Shown piece by piece: positions 1-8,471 of a stretch of 64,000 bases of DNA. Position numbers and translations under genes: made by a program. Below the pieces are notes generated by a model. That model ran no database searches. It saw nothing but the letters and a program-made list of their open reading frames with translations, and had not been told where the DNA came from. Each line of letters starts with the position of its first letter. Position 1 is the first letter of the stretch. The stretch is from Clostridia bacterium (lineage in GTDB: Bacteria > Bacillota > Clostridia > Monoglobales > Monoglobaceae), in assembly GCA_017546205.1 (NCBI GenBank), contig JAFYXJ010000010.1, positions 29,088-93,087 on the forward strand. The letters run 5' to 3'.

Positions 1-39
1 TTTGTAGAATAAAAACTTTGATTTTTTTGAAAAAAGTGC

Positions 40-68
40 TTGACAAAGAAGCACCTTTGCGGTACAAT
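40..68 (+). promoter_or_regulatory. sigma-A promoter of the ylxM-ffh operon
   Basis: TTGACA at 40-45 and TACAAT at 63-68 are separated by 17 bases. The leader that follows contains a small hairpin (GGTG/CACC, about 101-113) and a strong AG-rich ribosome site directly before the gene at 135. Confidence 0.8.
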
Positions 69-134
69 CGTAAGGTGTTGTAAAGTTGCTTTGCTTTACA
101 TGGTGAAAATCACCGGAGCAGAGGGAGGAAAAAT

Positions 135-500
135 ATGGAACGCAATGTAGAAATCGGATTGCTGTTTTCCATCTACAAGAACATGCTGACCCAACGTCAG
201 GCCGAAAGCGTTGACTTGTACTACAACGAGGATTTGTCTTTGGCGGAAATCAGTGAACATATGGGGATTACCCGTCAGGGCGTAAGAGATAATATCAAGC
301 GAGCAGAACATACCATGTATGATGTGGAAGAAAAATTGGGACTTGCCAAGCGATTTCTTACCATCAAAGAGGAATTGAACCGCATTGATGATATTATTCG
401 CGATATTGAACAGTCTCCCAACATTATGTATCTGTCCGATGATATTAAGAGAAAGATTAACCAGATTTTGACCATTATTGCTGATATCAACGAGGAGTAG
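135..500 (+). CDS. ylxM: YlxM-family helix-turn-helix protein of the SRP operon
   Basis: This 121-residue protein has the size and sequence style of the YlxM/p13 family, a sigma-70 region-4-like helix-turn-helix protein encoded just before ffh in Firmicutes. The segment around residues 20-60 (LTQRQAESVDLYY, LSLAEISEHMGITRQGVRD) is a clear helix-turn-helix of the sigma-4 type. The C-terminal half is charged and probably helical. In the family it is thought to modulate the signal recognition particle pathway; the exact role is unsettled. The start is supported by GGAGGGAGG a few bases upstream. ffh begins 15 bases after the stop, so the two are co-transcribed from the promoter at 40-68. Confidence 0.9.
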   Translation: MERNVEIGLLFSIYKNMLTQRQAESVDLYYNEDLSLAEISEHMGITRQGVRDNIKRAEHTMYDVEEKLGLAKRFLTIKEELNRIDDIIRDIEQSPNIMYLSDDIKRKINQILTIIADINEE

Positions 501-515
501 GGAAAGGAGCACAGC

Positions 516-1874
516 ATGGCATTTGAAAGTTTGGCAGACAAACTGCAAAACACTTTTAAGAAATTAAGAGGCAAAGGCAAGGTCAGTGAAAAAGACCTGA
601 AAGATGCAATGCGTGAAGTCAAGTTGGCACTTTTGGAAGCAGATGTCAACTTCAAAGTGGTAAAAGACTTTGTCAGTCAAGTGTCTCAGCGTGCAAGCGG
701 TGCAGAGGTGATGGAATCCTTAACCCCCGCGCAGCAGGTCATTAAAATTGTCAATGAAGAATTGGTTGCGCTGATGGGCGGAACCGAGGCGAAATTGAAT
801 ATATCGCCCAAACCGCCAACGGTTATTATGATGGCAGGTCTGCAGGGTGCCGGTAAAACCACCACTGCGGCAAAATTGGGCGGACTTTTGAAAAAACAGG
901 GCAAGCGTCCGTTGCTTTGTGCCTGTGATGTTTATCGTCCTGCAGCGGTGAAACAATTGCAGGTGGTAGGCGGCAAACTGGAACTTCCGGTCTTCTCCGT
1001 AGAGGGTTCTTGTGATGCGGTAGGAATTGCAAAATCTGCATTGGAACATGCCGTAAAGCATGCCAACGATGTATTGATTATCGATACGGCGGGACGACTT
1101 CATATCGATGAAGTTCTGATGGAAGAATTAAAAGAAATCAGCCGTGCAGTGAATCCCACAGAGATTCTTCTTGTGGTGGATGCCATGACCGGTCAGGACG
1201 CTGTCAATGTGGCAGAATCCTTTAACCGGGAATTGGAAATCGGCGGTGTGGTATTGACCAAACTGGACGGTGATACCCGTGGCGGTGCGGCACTTTCTGT
1301 CCGTGCAGTAACCCAGAAACCCATTAAGTTCTGCGGTATGGGTGAAAAACTGACAGATTTGGAAGTGTTCCATCCCGACAGAATGGCGTCAAGAATCCTG
1401 GGTATGGGAGATATGCTCAGCCTGATTGAAAAAGCAGAACAGGCGCTGGATATGAAAAAGGCCGAGGAACTGGAAAAGAAACTCCGTTCTCAGACTTTTA
1501 CATTCGGCGATTTTCTTGACCAGATGGATCAGATGAAGAATATGGGTTCCCTTGGAGATATCCTGAAGATGCTGCCGGGCGTTAATGCCGGTGCGTTGAA
1601 AAATCTGGATGTGGACGAGAAGAGAATGGCACACATTGAGGCAATTATTCAGGCAATGACCCCGAGAGAGAGGGATTTGCTTGATAAGTTGACTGTTTCC
1701 AGAAAAGAAAGAATTGCAAAGGGAAGCGGAACTTCCATGCAGGAAGTGAATACGCTGGTCAAACAATTTGAACAGATGCAGAAAATGATGAAACAGTTAA
1801 GCGGTGGCTTTGGGAAAAAGATGAAACGCCGCGGTGGATTCTTCGGCGGTATGCCCGGCGGATTCCCCATGTAA
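516..1874 (+). CDS. ffh: signal recognition particle protein Ffh
   Basis: Ffh is the SRP54 GTPase that binds signal peptides emerging from ribosomes, together with 4.5S/6S RNA, and delivers them to FtsY at the membrane. The 452-residue length is normal. An N-terminal four-helix bundle precedes the G domain with P-loop GLQGAGKTTTAAKL near residue 110, DTAGRLHID and TKLDGDTRGGAALS. From about residue 296 the methionine-rich M domain follows (MDQMKNMGSLGDILKMLPG, later QMQKMMKQL), ending in a Gly/Met/Arg tail. It starts at an ATG with GGAAAGGAG upstream. It lies between ylxM and rpsP, the usual Firmicutes order. No defects seen. Confidence 0.98.
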   Translation: MAFESLADKLQNTFKKLRGKGKVSEKDLKDAMREVKLALLEADVNFKVVKDFVSQVSQRASGAEVMESLTPAQQVIKIVNEELVALMGGTEAKLNISPKPPTVIMMAGLQGAGKTTTAAKLGGLLKKQGKRPLLCACDVYRPAAVKQLQVVGGKLELPVFSVEGSCDAVGIAKSALEHAVKHANDVLIIDTAGRLHIDEVLMEELKEISRAVNPTEILLVVDAMTGQDAVNVAESFNRELEIGGVVLTKLDGDTRGGAALSVRAVTQKPIKFCGMGEKLTDLEVFHPDRMASRILGMGDMLSLIEKAEQALDMKKAEELEKKLRSQTFTFGDFLDQMDQMKNMGSLGDILKMLPGVNAGALKNLDVDEKRMAHIEAIIQAMTPRERDLLDKLTVSRKERIAKGSGTSMQEVNTLVKQFEQMQKMMKQLSGGFGKKMKRRGGFFGGMPGGFPM

Positions 1875-1949
1875 ACACTTACTTTAGAAAAAGAATGAGG
1901 CGAAAGCCTTACCAATTTTATATTTATACAATTTTTGGAGGTAAACAAA

Positions 1950-2192
1950 ATGGCAGTAAAAATTCGTTTGAAGAGAATGGGTGCAAAGAGAGCACCGTTT
2001 TATCGTGTGGTAGTTGCGGATTCCAGATATCCCCGTGACGGTCGTTTCATTGAGCAGGTAGGTACTTACAATCCTATGGTTGACCCGTCTGTGACCGAAT
2101 TCGATACTGAAAAAGTTCAGAAATGGATTAAGAACGGTGCACAGCCGACTGATACTGTAAAACGTCTGCTGAAAGAAAAGGGTATTATCTAA
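1950..2192 (+). CDS. rpsP: 30S ribosomal protein S16
   Basis: S16 is a small-subunit protein needed for 30S assembly. The 80-residue product starts [19 protein letters not shown] and contains [19 protein letters not shown], both family hallmarks. I chose the ATG at 1950 over an in-frame TTG at 1935 because the GGAGGT ribosome site at 1937-1942 sits correctly before 1950 and homologues start with MAVKIR. It is followed by the KH-domain gene after 17 bases. Confidence 0.97.
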   Translation: MAVKIRLKRMGAKRAPFYRVVVADSRYPRDGRFIEQVGTYNPMVDPSVTEFDTEKVQKWIKNGAQPTDTVKRLLKEKGII

Positions 2193-2209
2193 TCCCGGGA
2201 GGAACGAGA

Positions 2210-2437
2210 ATGCAGGAACTTTTGGAGTTTATTGCAAAATCCATGGTGAATCATCCGGAAGCGGTGACGGTAACCGTGACCGAAAAGGAATCAGCAACCG
2301 TACTGGAACTCCGTGTCGCAGAAGAAGACATGGGTAAAGTCATCGGTAAGCAAGGCAGAATTGCCAAGGCGATCCGTACCGTGATGAAAGCCGCAGCCAG
2401 CAACGAGAGCAAACGAGTCGTTGTTGACATTATGTAA
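2210..2437 (+). CDS. khpA: KH-domain RNA-binding protein KhpA
   Basis: This is a 75-residue single KH-domain protein of the KhpA/YlqC family, which pairs with KhpB in Gram-positive bacteria and binds RNA to influence cell elongation and division. The family opening MQELLEFIAKSMVNHPE and the KH loop VIGKQGRIAKAIRTVMKAA (about residues 44-62, with the GxxG core GKQG) are present. It sits between rpsP and rimM, as in most Firmicutes. GGGAGGAAC lies directly upstream. The full length matches the family. Confidence 0.95.
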   Translation: MQELLEFIAKSMVNHPEAVTVTVTEKESATVLELRVAEEDMGKVIGKQGRIAKAIRTVMKAAASNESKRVVVDIM

Positions 2438-2448
2438 AAAACGAACTG

Positions 2449-2487
2449 AACCGAGGGGGTGCAACTGCTGCACGCCCTCTTTCGGTT
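2449..2487 (+). terminator. hairpin between khpA and rimM
   Basis: AACCGA (2449-2454) continues into GGGGGTGCA, and after a short loop TGCACGCCCTC leads to TCGGTT. The stem has one G/G mismatch and extra T bases on the right side. No long T-run follows, so this is more likely a partial terminator, attenuator or RNA-processing hairpin that lowers expression of rimM/trmD relative to rpsP. Confidence 0.5.
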
Positions 2488-2511
2488 TCTGTAAGAAAAT
2501 GAGGGAGTCTT

Positions 2512-3012
2512 ATGAGACATGAAATACTGGAGCTTGGAAAAGTAGTAAACACCCACGGGATTCGTGGAGAATTGAAGATTCAGCCCTGGTGTGATGAACC
2601 GGAACTGTTTCATGAACTGGAGTATTTTTATATCAACGGGAAGAAGTATGAGATTCTGAGAACCCGTATCCATAAAAATTGCATTATTGCACAAGTAGAG
2701 GGGATTTCCTCTATCAATGAGGCAGAACTTCTGAAGAATTGCGTCATCACCATTGAACGGGATGCATTGGGAGAACTGCCTGACGGCACTTACTATATTG
2801 CAGACCTTGAGGGGTTGGAAGTCCATACTCTTGAGGGAAAAGTGCTGGGAAGAATAGATGAAATTATCAAAACGGGAAGCAATGATGTTTATGTGTTGAA
2901 AGAGACCGGAGGCAAGCCTGTTTTGATTCCGGTGATAGAGGATGTAGTAAAAGAGGTTAATGTGGAGGAAGGCTACGTTCTGGTAGAATTGTTAAAGGGG
3001 CTGATTGACTGA
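2512..3012 (+). CDS. rimM: ribosome maturation factor RimM
   Basis: RimM binds S19 and helps mature the 3' (head) domain of the 30S subunit. The 166-residue protein opens with the conserved ILELGKVVNTHGIRGELKI, then has the N-terminal beta barrel. The PRC-barrel domain follows from about residue 90 (YYIADLEGLEV, GSNDVYVL, VLIPVIEDVVKEV). The stop overlaps the trmD start by one base (TGATG), which suggests translational coupling. Confidence 0.97.
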   Translation: MRHEILELGKVVNTHGIRGELKIQPWCDEPELFHELEYFYINGKKYEILRTRIHKNCIIAQVEGISSINEAELLKNCVITIERDALGELPDGTYYIADLEGLEVHTLEGKVLGRIDEIIKTGSNDVYVLKETGGKPVLIPVIEDVVKEVNVEEGYVLVELLKGLID

Positions 3013-3758
3013 TGCGTTTCGATATTTTGACGTTGTTTCCTGAAATGTTTGAGGCTGTTTTGGGGGACAGTATTATCGGAAGAGCCAGAGAGAAGGGACT
3101 TTTGACCCTGAATTTTGTCCAGATTCGGGAGTTTGCACACAACAAACACCGTCAGGTGGATGATTATCCTTACGGCGGCGGTGCGGGTATGGTGATGCAG
3201 GCGGAACCGCTGTATCAGGCTTACCAAAGTGTGACAGAGGGACTTTCCTATAAGCCCAGAACAATTTATTTATCTCCTCAGGGGAGAACCTTCCGCCAAA
3301 GTACTGCAAAACGTCTTGCTAAGGATAAGCATCAGCATTTGGTATTGTTGTGCGGGCATTATGAAGGTGTAGACCAGCGGTTGCTGGATGAAATTGTGGA
3401 TGAAGAGCTTTCGCTGGGAGATTTTGTGCTTACTGGCGGAGAAATTGCCGCAATGGCAATGGTGGATGCAACCGCAAGATTGATTCCGGGTGTGCTGAAA
3501 AGCGAAGTGGCGTTTTCCGAGGAATCCCATTTCAGCGGGCTTCTGGAATATCCTCAGTATACCCGCCCTGAAATCTGGCATGACAGAAAAGTGCCGGAGA
3601 TTCTATTGAGCGGACACCATAAAAATATTCAGGCATGGAAGCGGGAAATGTCCATCCGGACAACCTTTTTGAAACGACGTGGAATGCTGGCAAAGGCGAA
3701 TCTCAGCGAGAAAGAAAAGAATTTCGTAAAAGAACTCAAAAAAAGTGAAAACTTGTGA
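3012..3758 (+). CDS. trmD: tRNA (guanine-N1)-methyltransferase TrmD
   Basis: TrmD methylates G37 of tRNAs using S-adenosylmethionine, preventing +1 frameshifting. The 248-residue SPOUT-class protein begins MRFDILTLFPEMFE and shows the trefoil-knot SAM site (YLSPQGRTF, LCGHYEGVDQRLLDE, SLGDFVLTGGE). The basic C-terminal domain ends near the stop. rplS, which commonly follows trmD, is not present here; instead a new transcription unit begins after about 115 bases. Confidence 0.97.
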   Translation: MRFDILTLFPEMFEAVLGDSIIGRAREKGLLTLNFVQIREFAHNKHRQVDDYPYGGGAGMVMQAEPLYQAYQSVTEGLSYKPRTIYLSPQGRTFRQSTAKRLAKDKHQHLVLLCGHYEGVDQRLLDEIVDEELSLGDFVLTGGEIAAMAMVDATARLIPGVLKSEVAFSEESHFSGLLEYPQYTRPEIWHDRKVPEILLSGHHKNIQAWKREMSIRTTFLKRRGMLAKANLSEKEKNFVKELKKSENL

Positions 3759-3766
3759 AAACATGG

Positions 3767-3795
3767 TTGTAATTCTACGGAAAACATGTTATACT
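3767..3795 (+). promoter_or_regulatory. promoter and structured leader upstream of the zinc-ribbon membrane protein
   Basis: TTGTAA (3767-3772) and TATACT (3790-3795) are 17 bases apart. The leader from about 3812 to 3852 can fold: GGAGT pairs with ACTCC, and inside it TTTATGT pairs with ACATAAA. I do not recognise this leader as a known riboswitch. Confidence 0.6.
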
Positions 3796-3874
3796 ATAAG
3801 GTGAAAAAATCGGAGTTTATGTCCTGCTTACATAAAGAGATGACTGGACTCCTTGAGAAAGGCAGTGATTTTTC

Positions 3875-5998
3875 ATGAAATGTCCAAAATGTGACATCAC
3901 ATTACCTGAAAATACAGAGGTTTGCCCTCTTTGCCATGCACCCGTCAAGCCGGGATTCAGCAAGAGCCAGACCAACAATCAGGAAACCAGACGATTTTCT
4001 GCGATAGACCCGTCTAAGGACTCCTATGATTTTGACCTGCAATATACCCTGACATTCAAGGACGCTGGCGAAATCCGTCAGGCAATAGACGATATGGATT
4101 TGGGTGCACGCAGAGACAGATCCGAGGAATTGTTGCATCCGGAAAGACAGAGACAGACAGAACCCAGACCGGAACGCCGTCAGCGTACCCGTGCGGAGAT
4201 GGAGGAGGCTGCGCAACGTGCGGAACTTCGCCGTCAGCAACGGAAGAACGGCGGGCAAAAACCGGCGGGGAGCAGAATGACCAGAACCGAAAAGAGCAAG
4301 GCTGCAGCGTTACGTTCTGCAAAACCCAGACGGATAACTGTTGACAAGCGTCAAAGAGGGAGACTTCTGTTTGGCTTGGGTGTTGCGATAGTAGTTGTTG
4401 CTTTGATTATCGGTGCCATCAATCTGTTTGCCAATATGGCAAGCGGAGATATGCATTATCCCACTGTTTACACCAAGGGCAATCAACTTTACATGGTGTA
4501 TGAAAAGAAGCCGGTATTGTTAAGTGAGTCCTTTATTTCTGTAGGTGCAGCAGAAAATTCTCCGGCAGAACCTTTGAAAGATGCAAAGCGATATCAGGTG
4601 GCAAAACCCACCGAAAAACAGTTGATTCATGTTTCGGAAGATGGCCTTTATACATTTTTCCTTGAAAATGTGGATATGAACACCGGAAGAGGTGATCTGG
4701 TTTATCTTCAGAACGATTCTGTTAAGTCTAAGACTGTTGTCGCGAAAAATGTATATTATGACATTCAACTTTCTGCCGACGGAAAGGCGGCATTGTTCCT
4801 GAAGGATACCGATGATACCGGCTATCATGGAGAACTTTGCTACTGGACGGTAGGAAAAAAAGAGATTACACCCATTCAGTGGGATGTTTGTGCAGGGAAT
4901 TTTGTATTCTCTCAGGATAGCCTTTCTGCATTGTTTATTAAGAATTTCAATCCCACAGTGAATACCGGTGATTTGTGTGTCCGTGGCTTAGGTAAGGATG
5001 CGTCGGAGCAGAACATTCATCTGGACGAGCAGGTTGCCTTTGTGTTTGGTACAACACCCAAGGGCATTTACCTTTACGCGAAAGAGTACGATATGAAAAC
5101 AGGTATCTACAATCTTTATGCGAAAAAAACCAGCGAAACACCGCAACTTTGTGCGCAAAAAGCATATCTTGCACCGCATATCCTGAAAAAGGCAGAAGCG
5201 GTGTATGCATACAGCGACTATCATGACGGATTCCAGTCCATCAGTTATGTGGATTTTGAAACCGGACAAACCAATCCCATGGTAAAAGATATTACAAGGA
5301 TTGAGCGCGTGCGTGTGGATGAGGCAGCTGTTATTTATACCAAAGAGTATGAAAATGGTAAAAACGATTATTATGTGATCGGTGCCAATGAAAACGCATC
5401 TCAGAAAATTGCAAACGGTGTTGCAACCGTTGCAGAAAAGAGAAGGGTACAGTTTGATGCCAGCGATGATTTTTCAAGAGTGGCATATATCGGCGGTTAT
5501 GATGAAGAAAACGGCAAGGGTGCATTGTTCACGCTGACCATTATCAATGGATATGTTGGTATTGAAAAACGGATTTCCGATGAGGTATATTCCTGTGATG
5601 TTTCTCAGGACGGTGCAGTGGTAAGATTTGCATCCGGTTACAGTAAAACGGCAGGAACCGTGAATCTGATGGCATACAACAATTCCAATACAGTAAAACT
5701 TTCTGAAAATGTCAGCGTAGGTGCATTCACCTATGATAAAACCGGTGCGGTTATGGTTTACGCAACCGATGTGCATACTCAACCGCAGGTTTCCGGTGAT
5801 ATTCACAGCGTAACCTCCAAAGGTAAGGTGCGGGAAATCGATACAGGCGTTCGTTCTTATGGCATGAAGCAGGATGGAAGAATTTTGCTCCTGAAATATG
5901 AGATTGGTGCCGAGGGAGGAAACTTGTTGTATTCTGACCAGAAAGGCAAAAAAATTAAGCAGATGGATGAAGGCGTAACCAAAGCGCTCCTTTACTGA
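3875..5998 (+). CDS. zinc-ribbon, single-pass membrane protein with a large extracytoplasmic repeat domain
   Basis: I do not recognise a named family for the whole 707-residue protein. Residues 3-20 form a zinc ribbon (CPKC and CPLC). A charged, Arg/Gln/Glu-rich linker follows to about residue 155, then one membrane helix near 160-186 (FGLGVAIVVVALIIGAINL). The remaining roughly 520 residues are rich in repeated short motifs such as SADGKAALFLKD, SQDSLSALFIK and SQDGAVVRFASG, resembling TolB/WD-like beta-propeller blades, and should lie outside the cell. The layout suggests a cytoplasmic zinc-ribbon and an outside sensing or scaffold domain. nadD starts one base after the stop, so it joins that operon. 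Function unknown. Confidence 0.8.
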   Translation: MKCPKCDITLPENTEVCPLCHAPVKPGFSKSQTNNQETRRFSAIDPSKDSYDFDLQYTLTFKDAGEIRQAIDDMDLGARRDRSEELLHPERQRQTEPRPERRQRTRAEMEEAAQRAELRRQQRKNGGQKPAGSRMTRTEKSKAAALRSAKPRRITVDKRQRGRLLFGLGVAIVVVALIIGAINLFANMASGDMHYPTVYTKGNQLYMVYEKKPVLLSESFISVGAAENSPAEPLKDAKRYQVAKPTEKQLIHVSEDGLYTFFLENVDMNTGRGDLVYLQNDSVKSKTVVAKNVYYDIQLSADGKAALFLKDTDDTGYHGELCYWTVGKKEITPIQWDVCAGNFVFSQDSLSALFIKNFNPTVNTGDLCVRGLGKDASEQNIHLDEQVAFVFGTTPKGIYLYAKEYDMKTGIYNLYAKKTSETPQLCAQKAYLAPHILKKAEAVYAYSDYHDGFQSISYVDFETGQTNPMVKDITRIERVRVDEAAVIYTKEYENGKNDYYVIGANENASQKIANGVATVAEKRRVQFDASDDFSRVAYIGGYDEENGKGALFTLTIINGYVGIEKRISDEVYSCDVSQDGAVVRFASGYSKTAGTVNLMAYNNSNTVKLSENVSVGAFTYDKTGAVMVYATDVHTQPQVSGDIHSVTSKGKVREIDTGVRSYGMKQDGRILLLKYEIGAEGGNLLYSDQKGKKIKQMDEGVTKALLY

Positions 5999-5999
5999 T

Positions 6000-6605
6000 A
6001 TGAAACAAGTTGGCATTATGGGAGGGACTTTTGACCCTCCCCATATAGGACATCTGATGATTGCAGAAACGGTGAGAGAAACACTTTCTCTGGAAGAGGT
6101 CCGTTTTATTCCGACAGGTCAGATATCTTATAAAGACAGCAGGGAAACAGCAGAGGCCCAACATCGGCTGGAAATGGTTTCTCTCGCCATTCAGGATAAT
6201 CCCTATTTTTCCGTGGATGGAATGGAAGTTGAGCGGGAAGGCTATAGTTACACATGGCAAACCCTGACGGAACTCAGACAAAAAGAACCGGATACGGCAT
6301 TTACCTTTATGGTAGGTGCCGATTCTCTGGATTATATGGAACGATGGGTGAAACCGGAGATAGTTTTTCAAATGGCAAGGATTGCAGTTGTCCTCCGACC
6401 GGGATTTTCCTTAACTGCCGTTGAGAAAAAGAAAAAGGAACTGGAAGAACGGTTCTCGGCTGACATTATTATAGTTCCTATGCCGGAGATGGAAATTTCG
6501 TCCACCGAAATCCGTCATCGGATTTCTCAGGGGAAATCGGTACGGGACCAGATTCCGGAAAAGGTTGAAGCGTATATCAGACAGCATCAACTCTACAGGA
6601 GGTAA
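6000..6605 (+). CDS. nadD: nicotinate-nucleotide adenylyltransferase NadD
   Basis: NadD adenylates nicotinate mononucleotide to deamido-NAD, shared by de novo synthesis and salvage. The 201-residue protein has the nucleotidyltransferase signature GGTFDPPHIGHL at residues 8-19 and the C-terminal ISSTEIRHRISQGKSV motif. It starts one base after the preceding stop codon and is followed by yqeK after three bases. Its position before yqeK and rsfS is standard for Firmicutes. The pncB gene at 26.3 kb supplies the preceding salvage step. Confidence 0.97.
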   Translation: MKQVGIMGGTFDPPHIGHLMIAETVRETLSLEEVRFIPTGQISYKDSRETAEAQHRLEMVSLAIQDNPYFSVDGMEVEREGYSYTWQTLTELRQKEPDTAFTFMVGADSLDYMERWVKPEIVFQMARIAVVLRPGFSLTAVEKKKKELEERFSADIIIVPMPEMEISSTEIRHRISQGKSVRDQIPEKVEAYIRQHQLYRR

Positions 6606-6608
6606 GGT

Positions 6609-7211
6609 ATGCTTTCGCAAGTAGAAATCAAGGATTGGTTGCAGACACGGCTGAGTGAAAAACGGTTTTCCCATTCTTTGGGTGTTGCCCAGGAAGCAGA
6701 ACGGTTGGCGAAACATTATGGCGCTGACCCGCAAAAGGCGTATCTCGCCGGCTTGGTGCATGATTGTGCCAAAGAGGTGTCTAAGGATGAAACTATGGTG
6801 CAGTTATCTGCTTTTGACATTGTACCTGATGTTGCAGCAGCGGCGGCACCGTGGCTCCTTCACGGGACCTTGGGCGCATGCGTTGCAAAACAGGAATTCG
6901 GCATCGAGGATGAAGAAATTCTGGATGCTATCCGATATCATACTACCGGGAAAGCTGATATGAGTCTGCTTGCCAGAATCATTTTTATTGCAGATTTTAT
7001 AGAACCGGGACGCACCTATCCGGATGTGGCGATGTTGAGAGAAATGACTTATCAGAATCTGGAGGAGGCTATGCTGTTCGGCATTGATTATACCATAGAG
7101 CTTTTGGTGAAAAAGAAGATGATTATTCATCCTGACACCATTCATTGCAGAAACGATTTGATGATAGAACTTACTGCAAAAGGAAAGCAGGGGATTATGC
7201 ATGAGAATTAA
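6609..7211 (+). CDS. yqeK: YqeK-family HD-domain hydrolase (diadenosine tetraphosphatase)
   Basis: YqeK proteins are metal-dependent HD phosphohydrolases; characterised members split Ap4A symmetrically to ADP. The 200-residue product has His22 (RFSHSLGVA), the His51-Asp52 pair (LVHDCAKE), later LLHGTLGA and YHTTGKADM, and IADFIEPGR, all in family order. GGAGG lies just upstream at the end of nadD. The last 11 bases overlap the next gene, implying coupled translation. Confidence 0.93.
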   Translation: MLSQVEIKDWLQTRLSEKRFSHSLGVAQEAERLAKHYGADPQKAYLAGLVHDCAKEVSKDETMVQLSAFDIVPDVAAAAAPWLLHGTLGACVAKQEFGIEDEEILDAIRYHTTGKADMSLLARIIFIADFIEPGRTYPDVAMLREMTYQNLEEAMLFGIDYTIELLVKKKMIIHPDTIHCRNDLMIELTAKGKQGIMHEN

Positions 7212-8061
7212 ATCACCATTGCGATTGTGTATTGCAATCATTACTGTTTTGGTTATTCTCTGGATGTGTTTTAACTTTGTGATTGCCTTGATCAGTGGGC
7301 AGCAATTTTCGTTCTGGGGTAACACCTTAGGCGATGGTGTGGAAACTGTTGTAGTGGCAGGTGTTGATGCTGATGGCTACCGAACAGACCTGATTCTGCT
7401 TTGCCAGACCAATCGTAAGGATAACAAAGTCAGTGTTTTACAGATTCCCAGAGATACGCGGGTAGAAAACCGACGCAGCGACCGCAAAATCAATTCTGCA
7501 TATTATTCCGGATTTGAGGTTCTTGCTAAAGAAATCCAGCAGGTAACCGGTGTCAAGCCGGAACATTATGTGATGGTAAGTTTTGAGGCGTTTCGGGATA
7601 TTGTGAATGCTGCCGGCGGTGTGGCAATTGATGTGCCGATGGATATGGATTATGAAGATCCGGTTCAGGATTTGAAAATTCATTTGAAAAAAGGAAAACA
7701 ACGGCTAAACGGTGAGCGTGCGGAAATGTATATGCGTTTTCGGAGCGGGTATACCAAAGGCGATGTGGACAGGCTTTCTGCTCAGCAGGAGTTGTATCAG
7801 GCGCTTTCAAAGAAATTGTTTACTCCCTTTGGCGTCTTGCGGGTACCAGGGGTGCTTGCGGCGGTCAAAAAACATACCACAACCGATTTGTCGGGAGGAA
7901 AAATGATTTCCCTGATGCGGGATATTCTGGCAATCGGAAAAGATAAGATTGAGATTCTTTCTCTTCCCGGAGAGGGGAAATACATAGGCGGGCGTTCCTA
8001 TTTTGTCCCCTATCAGAATCAAACAAAAGCGTTGATGCAAGAATATTTTGTGACCAATTAA
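7201..8061 (+). CDS. LytR-CpsA-Psr (LCP) family cell-wall ligase
   Basis: LCP enzymes attach teichoic acids or capsular polymers to peptidoglycan on the outer face of the membrane. This 286-residue protein has an N-terminal membrane helix (residues 7-30) and then the LCP domain: VAGVDADGYRTDLILL, SVLQIPRDTRV, KINSAYYSG, the conserved Arg-rich YMRFRSGYTKGDVDRLSAQQ. It is short, with no extra C-terminal domain. It overlaps yqeK by 11 bases and precedes rsfS, a common Firmicutes arrangement. The polymer it transfers cannot be deduced. Confidence 0.92.
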   Translation: MRIKSPLRLCIAIITVLVILWMCFNFVIALISGQQFSFWGNTLGDGVETVVVAGVDADGYRTDLILLCQTNRKDNKVSVLQIPRDTRVENRRSDRKINSAYYSGFEVLAKEIQQVTGVKPEHYVMVSFEAFRDIVNAAGGVAIDVPMDMDYEDPVQDLKIHLKKGKQRLNGERAEMYMRFRSGYTKGDVDRLSAQQELYQALSKKLFTPFGVLRVPGVLAAVKKHTTTDLSGGKMISLMRDILAIGKDKIEILSLPGEGKYIGGRSYFVPYQNQTKALMQEYFVTN

Positions 8062-8076
8062 GAAAAGGGGCTTATT

Positions 8077-8445
8077 ATGGCTTGTAAAAATGAAACAGTA
8101 AATACCATTGTCAGAGTGCTGGACAGCAAACTGGCAAAAGATATCGAAGTTCTTGCGGTAGGAGAACTGACCACTATGGCGGATTATTTCGTGCTGGCAA
8201 CCGGAGGGTCTGACCGTCAGGTGCAGGCACTTTGCGACCATGTGGAAGAAGAACTTGCCAAAGAGGGAATCTTTGCAGTAAATAAAGAAGGTTACCGGAG
8301 CGGAGAATGGGCACTTTTGGGCTATGACGATGCTATCGTTCATATATTCCAGAGTGAGACCCGTGCATTTTACGGTCTGGAACGCATCTGGAAAGATGCA
8401 CCCATAGTGGATATGGAAGATATCATTACCGACGGGAACCAATAA
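8077..8445 (+). CDS. rsfS: ribosomal silencing factor RsfS
   Basis: RsfS binds L14 on the large subunit and blocks subunit joining under nutrient limitation. The 122-residue protein shows the family pattern: [22 protein letters not shown], then [16 protein letters not shown], and [16 protein letters not shown] near the C-terminus. It lies 15 bases after the LCP gene and 26 bases before leuS. Confidence 0.95.
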   Translation: MACKNETVNTIVRVLDSKLAKDIEVLAVGELTTMADYFVLATGGSDRQVQALCDHVEEELAKEGIFAVNKEGYRSGEWALLGYDDAIVHIFQSETRAFYGLERIWKDAPIVDMEDIITDGNQ

Positions 8446-8471
8446 GGGAGAACAAAAAGGAGGACAGTCCA

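Noticed and set aside
8446..8471. T-box riboswitch sought upstream of leuS (and of proS at 55674-55725)
   Set aside because: The gaps are too short and lack the T-box signature and antiterminator; other synthetase control cannot be excluded.
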